Positions 54,237 through 63,683 of a stretch of DNA of 64,000 nt are shown here, piece by piece. Source of the stretch: Desulfobacterales bacterium (lineage in GTDB: Bacteria > Desulfobacterota > Desulfobacteria > Desulfobacterales > UBA11574); assembly GCA_030145345.1 (NCBI GenBank), contig JAQYVT010000007.1, forward strand, positions 1 to 64,000. The letters run 5' to 3'. The stretch's first letter is position 1. Every line of letters begins with the position of its first letter. A program made the position numbers and the translations under genes. Under the pieces are notes generated by a model. It was not told the DNA's origin, ran no database searches, and saw only the letters and a program-made list of their open reading frames with translations.

Positions 54237-55592
54237 TCATAGTCCCAGGAGGATTGTGGCGATCTGGAAATAAAAATAAACACTGACGATATCGATGGCT
54301 GTTGTCACGAATGGACCGGTGGCTACAGCAGGATCGACATTTATCCTTGCAAATCCCATGGGCACTATGGATCCGACCAGCGCTGCAATGGCCATGGAAG
54401 ATGTCACGGCAAGGCCCACGGACACGGCGGCCATCGCCGTGCTATATCGAAGCTGTGCCACCGTGCCGATCATAACGCCATACACTGCACCCAGGATAAA
54501 CCCGACGATGAGTTCTTTAAAAACTACCGGCCAGGTATCTCTGATATTAAGGCGCCCTGTGGCAAGACCCCGTACCACAATGGTGGAAGTCTGGGTGCCG
54601 ATATTTCCACCCATACCCATAATGACGGGAATAAAGGCGGCAAGATAGGCAAGCTTTTTTAGACTCCCTTCAAAATGACCGATAATAAAGAATGCAATGA
54701 TGCCGCCAATAAAGCTTGCTGACAGCCATGGCAAGCGAATCCTTGTGCTTCTGATAACAGACTGTGTCTCGATAAACTCGTCGCCGCTGACACCGGCCAT
54801 TTTCAAAATATCTTCCGTAGCCTCTTCCCTGATGATATCGATAACATCATCCACCGTAACAATACCCACCAATTGGTTGGTGTCATCCACCACCGGTACC
54901 GCGAGGATGTCGTAACGGGCGACGATTTTGGCCACTTCTTCCTGATCCATATCCGTTTTAACCGCAAAAACGTCCGTTGTCATGAAATCCTTGAGCGGTG
55001 TGTTTGGCGGAACCACCACCAGCTGTCTTAAGGAACTGACACCGATCAATTTCCCGTTTGAATCCACAACATAAAGATAAAACGGCATCTCCACATCCAG
55101 ATGCTCTTCTTGAAGCGATTCGATGGCCGCCCTGGCGGTGGTATCCTCCCGTAGGGCGATGAAGTCAGGAACCATTATACCGCCTGCGGTGTCATCACCG
55201 TAATGAAGAAGGCCTTCCACCTCTTCGGAACCTTCTTTTTTCATCATTTCAAGTATGGCGTCAGACTTTTCCACAGGCAGTTGCCCCAACAGGTCAGCGA
55301 CGTCATCCTTTGGCATGAGATCAAGAATCTCCACCATTTCATCCAGGTTCATTCCTTCAATAAGATTCAGAAAAGCATCCTCATCGAGATTGCTGAAAAT
55401 TTCACCTTTTATCTCTATTTCATCGATCAGGTCAAAGAGTCTTCGCTGATTGGGAATTGACAAAGAATGAAACACCAAAGACAGGTCTGCAGCGTGTGTT
55501 TTTTTCACAATTTTGCGCAGGCGGGTTGTCGCATCCCGTCTCAGAAGCCTTTTTACGCTTTCAACCAGTATTTTGTCAGGATCATTTTTCAT
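54237..55592 (-). CDS. mgtE: MgtE-family magnesium transporter
   Basis: 451 residues: an N-terminal acidic helical domain (LIEGMNLDEMVEILDLMPKDD), a CBS pair (about 135-255) that senses Mg2+, a plug helix and five membrane helices with the selectivity motif region (FIPVIMGMGGNIGTQTSTI, AVATGPFVTTAIDIVSV). It imports Mg2+ through the inner membrane. Between surA and recO in the same direction. Confidence 0.95.
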   Translation of the reverse strand: MKNDPDKILVESVKRLLRRDATTRLRKIVKKTHAADLSLVFHSLSIPNQRRLFDLIDEIEIKGEIFSNLDEDAFLNLIEGMNLDEMVEILDLMPKDDVADLLGQLPVEKSDAILEMMKKEGSEEVEGLLHYGDDTAGGIMVPDFIALREDTTARAAIESLQEEHLDVEMPFYLYVVDSNGKLIGVSSLRQLVVVPPNTPLKDFMTTDVFAVKTDMDQEEVAKIVARYDILAVPVVDDTNQLVGIVTVDDVIDIIREEATEDILKMAGVSGDEFIETQSVIRSTRIRLPWLSASFIGGIIAFFIIGHFEGSLKKLAYLAAFIPVIMGMGGNIGTQTSTIVVRGLATGRLNIRDTWPVVFKELIVGFILGAVYGVMIGTVAQLRYSTAMAAVSVGLAVTSSMAIAALVGSIVPMGFARINVDPAVATGPFVTTAIDIVSVYFYFQIATILLGL

Positions 55593-55629
55593 ATTTCACA
55601 ACGTGGGAAATGTCCTCCACCGTAGTGGA

Positions 55630-56634
55630 CTATTGGATGATTTTAATTGTGGACTGTTTGCGCAAACCCTCAATCCACTCCTGATATTTCTTATCAGCAT
55701 TTTCCCCAAACAGTATTCTTTCAATCTCGGGTGATACGTCCTCTAAAGGCTTTCCAGGCGTCTCCAAAATCTCCTGAAGAAAAAAAATCTGATATCCCTG
55801 ATCGGTCTCGAGTACGGGTGTAAACTCTCCGGACTTCATTCCTTGGATGGTTTTTTGAAGCTGTGGCGATAGGGAATCGAGCTCGAAAAGACCCAAATCT
55901 CCCCCTTCAGCAGCCGTTGATGAGTCTGAATAATTCCTCGCCATGGTTTCAAAAGATTGCCCGGCTTTCAATTCTTTTAAGATCTCATCTATTTTCGCCC
56001 GAATCTCAAGTTCTTTGTTCTCATCGGCAAACGTAGGGATTCTTATCAGGATATTGCGAAGGTGGTATTTTTGTTTCCCACCATACGTATCCAGATGCTT
56101 TTCATAATAGGCCGCAATGTCTTCCTCGGTAATCACGATCTTCGATTTTACTTCAAGGTTGATGAGCCGTGTCCTGAGTATCTCTTCCTTGATCTTATTT
56201 CGATAGGCCTCCATGGTAAAGCCGTCTTTGGCCAATGCAAGTCTGAGATCTTCTTCGGTAAAGTAATTTTTTTCTTTAATTCGCTCGATGGTTTGATCAA
56301 TTTGTTCTTCGCTGATTTTAATATTTGAGCGTTTGATCAGCTGATCTTCGATTTTCTTGTCAATAAGCTGACTGAGCACACCCTCACGTACTTTGAAGAG
56401 CATCCTCCGTTCTTTTTCCTCGGGATATCCAAGGGCATTGATTTTATCTTCATAGGGCTTAATCGATCCATTGAGTTCATAAAGCGTAATGATATCATCA
56501 TTGACCACAGCAACAATTCGATCAACGATTTCAGAACCGTGTGATTGTATAACAAGGGGTGAACCCACCATACAAAAAAATACAGCACAAATCATTAAAT
56601 TGCGTATCACTAATGTTAAACGTCTGAACTTCAT
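55630..56634 (-). CDS. surA: SurA-like periplasmic chaperone/peptidyl-prolyl isomerase
   Basis: 334 residues. Signal peptide (LMICAVFFCMVGSPLVIQSHGSE), SurA_N domain (IVDRIVAVVNDDIITLYELN...) and one parvulin domain (about 190-285: YHLRNILIRIP, ARNYSDSSTAAEGGDLGLF, TDQGYQIFFLQE). E. coli SurA has two parvulin domains; here only one is evident. It chaperones outer-membrane proteins. It lies 16 bp after a SurA_N-type lipoprotein gene. Confidence 0.93.
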   Translation of the reverse strand: MKFRRLTLVIRNLMICAVFFCMVGSPLVIQSHGSEIVDRIVAVVNDDIITLYELNGSIKPYEDKINALGYPEEKERRMLFKVREGVLSQLIDKKIEDQLIKRSNIKISEEQIDQTIERIKEKNYFTEEDLRLALAKDGFTMEAYRNKIKEEILRTRLINLEVKSKIVITEEDIAAYYEKHLDTYGGKQKYHLRNILIRIPTFADENKELEIRAKIDEILKELKAGQSFETMARNYSDSSTAAEGGDLGLFELDSLSPQLQKTIQGMKSGEFTPVLETDQGYQIFFLQEILETPGKPLEDVSPEIERILFGENADKKYQEWIEGLRKQSTIKIIQ

Positions 56635-56650
56635 TCCAAAAAACCGTGCA

Positions 56651-57349
56651 TTATTTTACAAGCCCGTCGATTTTTCCCCACAATTCTTTGTTTATTTCAA
56701 CGGGGTATATTTTTTTAAGTTTTTCGATCCACGATGAATATGCTTTTTCCATCTTTTTTCGGCGTAAATTCTTTAGGATGATTTCATCGATTTCTTTAGC
56801 CCCCGCTTCTATCTCAGAGGTGATACCATCGTCTTTTGAACGTTCTTTTTCATATTTCGCCAAATCATCGGGTGTTATTTCGATCTGATCCCCCAACTCT
56901 TGGGCAATCACCTTCTCCATAAGCAAACGGGTCTCTAATCTCTTTTCCCAAGTATGGTACGGCACGGCATACTCAAGCAACATTTGCTGGAACACGGTGT
57001 CAGGATAATCTCCTTTTATATTTTCAGCAACCTGTTCGACTTCCATTTTCGTAATCTCGATGCCGAGTTCTTCAGCCCTCTCAAGAACGAGCATTTCCTC
57101 GATCATCTGTTGAACAAGTCGCAATCGAGCTTCTTTGAGGGTTCCGGGCTGCCGCATACTATGGTAAGAATAAGCGGCTTTTGCAATTTCAAATGCCGTG
57201 TTGAAATTGGAAACGGTAATTCCCCGGCCGCCCACCTTGATAAAATATTCTTCACTTCGCTGTTGTTCGGAATTCGAACACCCTGAAAACCAACAAACAA
57301 TCAATAAAAAGCTGATTGGAACAATCAGCTGGATAGAACGTCTTATCAT
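56651..57349 (-). CDS. SurA_N-like lipoprotein without isomerase domain
   Basis: About 232 residues from the ATG at 57349; the track start at 57421 would overlap mfd and adds an unlikely head. A lipobox (LIVCWFSGC) marks a lipoprotein. The mature part (YFIKVGGRGITVSNFNTAFE..., MIEEMLVLERAEELGIEITK) is the SurA_N helical domain, with a helical C-terminus and no PpiC motif. It is probably a periplasmic chaperone partner of the SurA encoded next. It lies between mfd and surA. Confidence 0.82.
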   Translation of the reverse strand: MIRRSIQLIVPISFLLIVCWFSGCSNSEQQRSEEYFIKVGGRGITVSNFNTAFEIAKAAYSYHSMRQPGTLKEARLRLVQQMIEEMLVLERAEELGIEITKMEVEQVAENIKGDYPDTVFQQMLLEYAVPYHTWEKRLETRLLMEKVIAQELGDQIEITPDDLAKYEKERSKDDGITSEIEAGAKEIDEIILKNLRRKKMEKAYSSWIEKLKKIYPVEINKELWGKIDGLVK

Positions 57350-57407
57350 CGGGATTCGGCGGTTTTCGGTGTCATTGAGATTAACTCGCAAATTGCCTAA
57401 AATTTTT

Positions 57408-60400
57408 TTAATTATTAACACGTTGCATAATCTCTTTCAAGATGTTTTTGACCTGGGTCAGAAGCCCGGTTGCATTCGCTTTTTCCAGGTTGGCTTTAAG
57501 CACCTGTTCCCGAGCAAATTCAAATCGATGGTTTTCAGAATCGAACATTTTGAATATGCCGGAAGGATTTCTCTGGTGTGCCTCAGAAAAATGGAGTGAA
57601 AGCTGTTGCCCGATCAGATCAAGGCGCTTGACCCCCGCCTTTATGGCCAATACCCTGAGCATGATTTTTAAAAGAAGGTTTGAAACCTCCACAGGTAATT
57701 TACCAAAACGATCCAACAGTTCAACTTTAAAATCCGCGATCTCGTTGAGCTCTGTTATTTTTACCAAGCGGCGGTATGCTGAAAGACGCTGATCAATATC
57801 TGGGATATAGGGCTCAGGTATTAAAGCGGGCATACTAACGTTAATTTCCGGTTCCAGGCTGTCTTGAACTGCTTCTCCTTTCAGTTCAGCCATTGAATTC
57901 TCCATCAGTTTAAGAAACATGTCATAGCCGACGGCAGCAATATGACCGGACTGTGAAGCCCCCAGAATTGTTCCACCGCCCCTGATCTTCAGGTCACTCA
58001 TGGCGATCTGAAAACCTGAGCCGAGGTCACTGTGTTCCATCAAAACCTTCAGACGTTTCTGAGCGTTTTTGCCGAGTATGCTTTCATCCGGTATAAAAAG
58101 ATATGCATAGGCCTGTTCATCGAACCGCCCGACACGGCCGCGCAATTGGTAAATCTGGGAAAGTCCGAATTTATCGGCGCGATTGATTAATATGGTGTTG
58201 GCGGAAGGGATATCGAGTCCTGACTCTATTATGGTGGTACACACCAGCAAATCGATCTCTTTGTTCATAAAACGGAGCATGACATCCTCCAACGCCTCTT
58301 CATCCAGACGGCCGTGGGCGACATCGAGTCTAACATCGGGGACCAGAGCTTTCAGATGCTTTGCCATTGCCCATATACTATGAATATTGTTATGAACAAA
58401 AAAGATCTGACCTTTTCTGTTTAACTCTTTTTGAATGGCTTCGGAAATAACGGCATCATCAAATTCAGAAATGTATGTGATAATAGACTTGCGATGCTCC
58501 GGCGGTGTTGCAATGACACTTATATCGCGGATTCCCATCAGGGACATATGCAGCGTCCTGGGAATCGGGGTCGCAGTTAATGCAAGCACATCCACTGTGC
58601 TTTTCATTCTTTTTAGTTTTTCCTTATGTTTGACGCCAAAACGCTGTTCTTCATCCAGTATTAAAAGACCCAGTTCTTTAAAAACCACATCCTTCTGTAT
58701 CAGCCGGTGAGTTCCGATGACAATATCTATTCTTGCAGTTTTAAGATCATCGATAATTTTACGCTGGCGACTTAAAGAGCGAAATCGGCTTAAACATTTT
58801 ACATTAATCGGGTACCGTTTGAATCGCTCGGAAAATGTAGCGAAATGTTGTTCAGCCAGCACAGTGGTTGGAACCAGTACACCCACCTGTTTGCCGTCAT
58901 TGACGGCCATGAGCGAAGCGCGAAGGGCAACCTCTGTTTTACCGTAACCCACATCGCCACAGACCAGCCGGTCCATTGGGATGGGTGTCTTCATATCATT
59001 GAGTACATCTTCGATGGCATTGAGTTGGTCCGGTGTCTCCTCGTAAGGAAAGCCGGCTTCAAAATCCTGAAAATCGCTATCAACCTCCCCGAAAGCATAT
59101 CCCTTCCCGACCTTGCGTTTGGCATAAAGTTTTAAAAGCTCTCCGGCAATCTTCTCCGCCGATCTTTTGACTCTGGCTTTAACCCGTTCCCATGATTTGC
59201 CGCCCATCTTGTCCAAAACCGGTTCGATTCCATCCACTCCCATGTATTTTTGAACCATGTTCATACGATCGACAGGCAGATATAGTTTGTCATTATCCTT
59301 ATAGAGAATGAGAAGATAGTCATTGCTCGAACCGTTATGCTTCAGTTTTGCGAGACCTTCATACCGCCCGATCCCGTGATCGATGTGAACCACAAGATCC
59401 TCTTTTTTCAAATCTTCAAACGCAAGAAGTTCCGTTCGAACCCTTGGGGCTGTTTTTATTTTTCGGCGTCGTTTCGATCCGAATATTTCATCCTCTGTAA
59501 TGATCGCCAAAGATTCAGCCGGCCAGACAAATCCGCAAGAAATCTGCCCGAGGCAGACGAACACCTGACCTTTGCTTTGTTGGATATCAGGCAAACCGTC
59601 AACACGAGTGAGATGGATACCGTAAGGGACTAAAAGCGACTTCAGCCGCTCGGCCTGTGCCCGTTTATTACAAACCAAAAGGGTGACAAAACCCGCCTGC
59701 TTCTGCGCATTGATCCAATTTGCCAGCGGTGAAAAAAGGTTTTTCTCCCGGCGACGTGTAAGTTCCATAGAGGTCGGAATATCGTCTTTAACGGAAAAGT
59801 CAAACCGTCTGAGGGGCTGTTCGGTGGTGAGTGACCCTTTGGATACTGCAAGCTTTTTAAACGTCAGCGTTTTTTTATGCAAAAAGATTTCTTTAACCTT
59901 TGACCATGTTAGATAAAGACTTTCGGGTTCGACACAGAGTCTTGCTTCCTTGCGTGCAGCGACAAAACTTTTGGATGCCTGCGCCAGCGTTTGATCTGCA
60001 ACCTTTTCGAGTTCGGCCGGCTCAAACAGAATAAAAAGCGTTTTGTCGGGCATATAGTCAAAAAAAGTATCCAGCTCGGGATAGATCAGCGAAATCATGC
60101 TTTCAACTCCGGGGAACACCCCCTCCTTTTTAATGCGATCGATCAAGCTTCTGACTTTGGTTACCGGAATATCCAGCTTCGATGCCTGCGCCCTCATCCG
60201 GCTTATAATCTGATCCGTACTGGCCTTCTTTACAACCGCTTCCCGGGCCGGCAGGATAACGGCTTCTGGAATTCTTTTAATGGTTCGCTGGGATGCGGCT
60301 GAAAAAAACCTTAAGGACTCTACGGTTTCCCCAAACAGTTCGATCCGAATCGGGTCTGAATAAAGCGGGGAAAAAATGTCCAGAATACCGCCCCTGATGC

Positions 60401-60920
60401 AGAAGTCTCCGGGTTCCTCAACAATCGCTGATCGAATATAGCCGCCGGACAATAGCTTTTTAACCAAGGCGTCGCGATCGATATCCTCGCCAACCATGAC
60501 AAGTTCTGCATAATCACACAGCTGCTGTCTGGGTATGATTTTCTGCAGAATAGCAGATACGGTGGTAACCACCATCTGCGGCACATCACCGACGATCAGA
60601 TGATACAGTGACCTAATCCGCTTTGCTGCTGTTTCATTGTGATAAGACAGGTACTTAAATGGTAAAATATTATATGCCGGAAAATAAATCGTGGGCGGCC
60701 GGAGCTTTTCTGAAAAAAAACGCAGATCTTCCAAATAGGTTTCCGCTTCCTTTTCTGAAGGCGCTATAACGACAACAGGCGTCGGGTGCTGTGTGTATAA
60801 CCGGGATACCAGATAGGCTTTTTCAGATCCGGATACCCCTGTGCATTCAATACTGCGGTCCCTGTCTGGAATTATATCAGATATGCATCCACATGATATT
60901 TTTTCTTGATTTTGATCCAT
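57408..60920 (-). CDS. mfd: Transcription-repair coupling factor Mfd
   Basis: About 1170 residues from the ATG at 60920 (a TTG six bases earlier is in the track). Order: UvrB-like domain (VSRLYTQHPTPVVVIAPSEKEAE, YNILPFKYLSYHNE), RNA-polymerase interaction domain (EDLVVHIDHGIGRYEGLAKL), SF2 helicase motor with Walker A GDVGYGKTEVALRA, DEEQRFG and TATPIPRTLHMSL, QLRGRVGR and a C-terminal TRCF domain. It removes stalled RNA polymerase and recruits UvrA. First gene of the eight-gene minus cluster ending in glyS. Confidence 0.97.
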   Translation of the reverse strand: MDQNQEKISCGCISDIIPDRDRSIECTGVSGSEKAYLVSRLYTQHPTPVVVIAPSEKEAETYLEDLRFFSEKLRPPTIYFPAYNILPFKYLSYHNETAAKRIRSLYHLIVGDVPQMVVTTVSAILQKIIPRQQLCDYAELVMVGEDIDRDALVKKLLSGGYIRSAIVEEPGDFCIRGGILDIFSPLYSDPIRIELFGETVESLRFFSAASQRTIKRIPEAVILPAREAVVKKASTDQIISRMRAQASKLDIPVTKVRSLIDRIKKEGVFPGVESMISLIYPELDTFFDYMPDKTLFILFEPAELEKVADQTLAQASKSFVAARKEARLCVEPESLYLTWSKVKEIFLHKKTLTFKKLAVSKGSLTTEQPLRRFDFSVKDDIPTSMELTRRREKNLFSPLANWINAQKQAGFVTLLVCNKRAQAERLKSLLVPYGIHLTRVDGLPDIQQSKGQVFVCLGQISCGFVWPAESLAIITEDEIFGSKRRRKIKTAPRVRTELLAFEDLKKEDLVVHIDHGIGRYEGLAKLKHNGSSNDYLLILYKDNDKLYLPVDRMNMVQKYMGVDGIEPVLDKMGGKSWERVKARVKRSAEKIAGELLKLYAKRKVGKGYAFGEVDSDFQDFEAGFPYEETPDQLNAIEDVLNDMKTPIPMDRLVCGDVGYGKTEVALRASLMAVNDGKQVGVLVPTTVLAEQHFATFSERFKRYPINVKCLSRFRSLSRQRKIIDDLKTARIDIVIGTHRLIQKDVVFKELGLLILDEEQRFGVKHKEKLKRMKSTVDVLALTATPIPRTLHMSLMGIRDISVIATPPEHRKSIITYISEFDDAVISEAIQKELNRKGQIFFVHNNIHSIWAMAKHLKALVPDVRLDVAHGRLDEEALEDVMLRFMNKEIDLLVCTTIIESGLDIPSANTILINRADKFGLSQIYQLRGRVGRFDEQAYAYLFIPDESILGKNAQKRLKVLMEHSDLGSGFQIAMSDLKIRGGGTILGASQSGHIAAVGYDMFLKLMENSMAELKGEAVQDSLEPEINVSMPALIPEPYIPDIDQRLSAYRRLVKITELNEIADFKVELLDRFGKLPVEVSNLLLKIMLRVLAIKAGVKRLDLIGQQLSLHFSEAHQRNPSGIFKMFDSENHRFEFAREQVLKANLEKANATGLLTQVKNILKEIMQRVNN

Positions 60921-60934
60921 AAACAAAGTAGTTC

Positions 60935-61031
60935 CCTAATTGAGCGAAAGTTTAGGATGCCCCAGATCCAAGGCATCAAGGACGAAGCCGTCGTCTACTG
61001 CGAGCCCTTGATAACGATGGAGATGGGGTAT
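60935..61031. repeat. Imperfect palindrome upstream of mfd
   Basis: Two arms of about 26 bp (GATGCCCCAGATCCAAGGCA... and ...GATGGAGATGGGGTAT) are partly complementary, enclosing a small GACG/CGTC hairpin. Its left edge carries CCTAATTGAGCG, like the end of the MITE at 38908. It lies just upstream of the mfd start and may be part of the promoter leader or a damaged mobile element. Confidence 0.5.
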
Positions 61032-61204
61032 CATCAGCTTTCCCGAAGGGTAAACAAAATGGGATGGTATTAAAAGATTTATATCTCATTCATAGAAGCG
61101 GTGTGAAAACACATTTTTATCTGCAGAATATATAAAAAATTAAACACTTGTAATATTTTTCCCAATTTGTTTACGATCAATTATGGTAGTTGTCTTTTTA
61201 TTAT

Positions 61205-61280
61205 GCCGGCGTAGCTCAGTTGGTAGAGCAGCTGATTCGTAATCAGCAGGTAGGCGGTTCGACTCCGCCCGTCGGCTCCA
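61205..61280 (+). tRNA. tRNA-Thr (CGT)
   Basis: 76 nt with encoded CCA. Acceptor stem GCCGGCG/CGTCGGC, D-arm AGCTCAGTTGGTAGAGC, anticodon stem GCTGA/TCAGC with loop TTCGTAA (anticodon CGT, reads ACG), T-arm CGGTTCGACTCCG. Confidence 0.95.
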
Positions 61281-61518
61281 TCTTATTCTTAGGGGTTTTG
61301 GCTGGTTGACGGCCAAGTGCTTTATTTTTTGTGCCCCAAAAATAAGATGCATTTTCGAACCGCTATAGCCCAATTCGGATCATTGTGCAACCGGCGTTTA
61401 TGCCCCCTGCAATTCGCACGTTAACCTGCAGAAAAAATATATCCTCACGCATTCAGGTGATCTGATTTTTTTTGCGATCCCAAGGGTACGCCTGTAACCA
61501 AAATAAAAAGGAGTTGTC

Positions 61519-63036
61519 GTGAGTTATAAAATAGGATTTGTTGGAACCGACGCAAGAACCCTTTTAAGTGCCTTGATCACTTCAACGGCAACCAGTGAAA
61601 ACCATCCGGAGGATTTTCAAGGCGTCGTTGTTCGGGGAATGCCGTCCATGCCCCCGTTCGCAAAGACAATGCAATGGCCGATAAAATTTTTACCCACAAC
61701 AGACAATTCAAAAAGAGCATATGCCGCTGCAATAATTGAGGCCCTTAAAGACGGCTCCATCGACGGTGTTGTTCCAATGCCCGAAGATTTATTGCTCGAG
61801 GGTTTGGTTGATGAATTGGAGGAAGCCGGTTTTCTCGATTCTATTTTAGGATTTACCCGCAAAAGTTCATTTATTGAAGGCGACAAAATCGCGTGTAAAC
61901 GTCTTTGTCGTGAATATGGGATCCCTGTTGCCGACCAATGGCATGAAGTCGATGCCAGAGACTATGCACAGGTTTCCAAAACGTGTCTGGCTCTGATCGA
62001 CCAGTATGGCGGCGCGGTGCTGAAGTATCCGTATAGTGCCGGCGGGAAAGGTTCCCGGATTATTTTGAACGCATGGGAAATCAAAGAGGTCTATGACACG
62101 TTAATCAACGATTATGGGAAAATTTATAAACGATTTCCGGGGAAAAAATCCCCATGGCCGCTCCTTATCGAGTCGAGGATGTCCGGCGTCGAAATTTCAT
62201 TTAATATTTTAATCGATAAAAACGAAAATTTTCAAATCCTTCCCACCTCCATGGATTATCCGGAGCGCTTCCCCGGACCTGCCAGTAAGAACAATCCGAT
62301 TACCGGTGGAATGGGCAGCATTTCACCCCATCCCATGGAAACATCCGCTCTGCTGGAAATGGCGGCCCAAGATATTGTTAAGCCGCTGATAAAAGCCTTG
62401 AAAGACCAAAATATGTTACGTCCCTGCCTGGTATACCCCGGCTGCTTTTTATCGTTTGACGGCAATATGGCCCCAACGAGAATTCGCGTCTGTGAGATCA
62501 ATATTCGGCCCCCAGAGCCTGAATGGCAGCCGGTTGTCCGCAGAATAAGAAACCTGGGCCCCTTAATCAAGGCCACGCTTCAAGGAAACTTGGATACCGT
62601 CACCCCCGAAATAAGGTCTGACCAGATATCCATCTGCACGGCTCTGGTTACGGGATCCGGCGGCCCCCAAGGCCAGAAGGGGTATCCGTGGTCCTGCACC
62701 AAGGGGGAACCCGTCCATATCGATTTTGCCTACCTGAACAAAAAAAAGATCCAGGTGATTCCATCTGCCATGACGTATTCAGACGAAGAAGGCGTTTTCA
62801 AATCCGATGGCAGTCGTGTCGCCTATTGCAATCTCAATGCCACCGTCAAACCCGGAGAAAGCAGAGCAAAAGCAGCTGAACGGCTTCGAAAGAAAGTATT
62901 GACGGCCTTTGAAAATGGTAAAATACGGGTTATCCCCCGGGAAAATCCTGAAGGGAACCGACTGGATTTACGGTACGATATCGGCAACCACTTTGACATG
63001 GCAGAAGAATTGCTGCCAACAAAAATCACTGTGTAA
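61519..63036 (+). CDS. PurD-like ATP-grasp ligase of unknown substrate
   Basis: 505 residues, GTG start with AAGGAG at 6-base spacing. It has a PurD-like layout: N-terminal Rossmann-like KIGFVGTDARTLLSAL, a central ATP-grasp domain with VLKYPYSAGGKGSRI, LLIESRMSGVEISFNI and NPITGGMGSISPHP (compare GPNTGGMG of PurD), then CEINIRPPEPEW with the metal-binding Glu/Asn, and a C-terminal PurD-like small domain. It differs from true glycinamide ribonucleotide synthetase by many insertions, so the substrate is unknown. Downstream of tRNA-Thr and upstream of a 43-aa peptide and ihfA. Confidence 0.78.
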   Translation: MSYKIGFVGTDARTLLSALITSTATSENHPEDFQGVVVRGMPSMPPFAKTMQWPIKFLPTTDNSKRAYAAAIIEALKDGSIDGVVPMPEDLLLEGLVDELEEAGFLDSILGFTRKSSFIEGDKIACKRLCREYGIPVADQWHEVDARDYAQVSKTCLALIDQYGGAVLKYPYSAGGKGSRIILNAWEIKEVYDTLINDYGKIYKRFPGKKSPWPLLIESRMSGVEISFNILIDKNENFQILPTSMDYPERFPGPASKNNPITGGMGSISPHPMETSALLEMAAQDIVKPLIKALKDQNMLRPCLVYPGCFLSFDGNMAPTRIRVCEINIRPPEPEWQPVVRRIRNLGPLIKATLQGNLDTVTPEIRSDQISICTALVTGSGGPQGQKGYPWSCTKGEPVHIDFAYLNKKKIQVIPSAMTYSDEEGVFKSDGSRVAYCNLNATVKPGESRAKAAERLRKKVLTAFENGKIRVIPRENPEGNRLDLRYDIGNHFDMAEELLPTKITV

Positions 63037-63180
63037 AGTCGATGTTGGATTTACCATGGCAAATCTCAAAAAATGCTTGTATTTTAGTTCGTTGAATAAT
63101 ATTTTCACTTCAATCGTCTTGACAGACATATCCGTTTGACATACCGATAAGAAATAGATCGATGATGAGGAGGCAGATGA

Positions 63181-63312
63181 ATGAACGATCCAGACGACAT
63201 AGAGTTCAAATGCGAGATCAATAAAATCATGAAAAATGTCCATAACATAATAAAAAAAATTGAAACCCTCGATCCGGCCAAGGACGATAATTCAAAGCAA
63301 AGTAAGGATTAA
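63181..63312 (+). CDS. 43-aa helical peptide
   Basis: Below the ORF-track cut-off. ATG at 63181 has GAGGAGG seven bases upstream, a very good site. The product (DIEFKCEINKIMKNVHNIIK...) is one charged amphipathic helix with a lysine/aspartate-rich tail. No family recognised. It lies 144 bp after the ATP-grasp gene and 56 bp before ihfA, so co-transcription with either is possible. Confidence 0.62.
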   Translation: MNDPDDIEFKCEINKIMKNVHNIIKKIETLDPAKDDNSKQSKD

Positions 63313-63368
63313 CTTTCGTAAATATTAAGGTATTGAATAAATAAAAAAAATGATTTTAAGGAGGCGCC

Positions 63369-63650
63369 ATGGCATTAACTAAAAATGATATTGTCACAAG
63401 TGTACACGATCTGGGTTTTACCAAGAAAAAATCTGTGGAAATCATCGAATCTTTACTGGAAACTATTAAAAGTTCGCTGGAGAAGAATGAAGATGTCCTG
63501 ATTTCGGGATTTGGAAAATTTTGTGTGAAGCAAAAAAAACAACGGAGAGGCCGCAACCCTGCCACCGGCGACGACTTGATGTTGAAAGAACGTAAAGTGG
63601 TTACGTTCAAATGTTCAGGAAAATTGAGGGACAAGATCAACGGACAATAG
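63369..63650 (+). CDS. ihfA: Integration host factor alpha-like DNA-binding protein
   Basis: 93 residues of the HU/IHF fold. MALTKNDIVTSVHDLG is the IHF-alpha-type beginning; EDVLISGFGKFCVK and the DNA-arm GRNPATGDDL plus VVTFKCSGKLRDKING are typical of IhfA rather than HU. It bends DNA as a heterodimer with IHF-beta. AAGGAGG precedes the ATG. Confidence 0.9.
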   Translation: MALTKNDIVTSVHDLGFTKKKSVEIIESLLETIKSSLEKNEDVLISGFGKFCVKQKKQRRGRNPATGDDLMLKERKVVTFKCSGKLRDKINGQ

Positions 63651-63683
63651 GCGCCGGATTTAACTGAATCCCTGAAGACCCTT

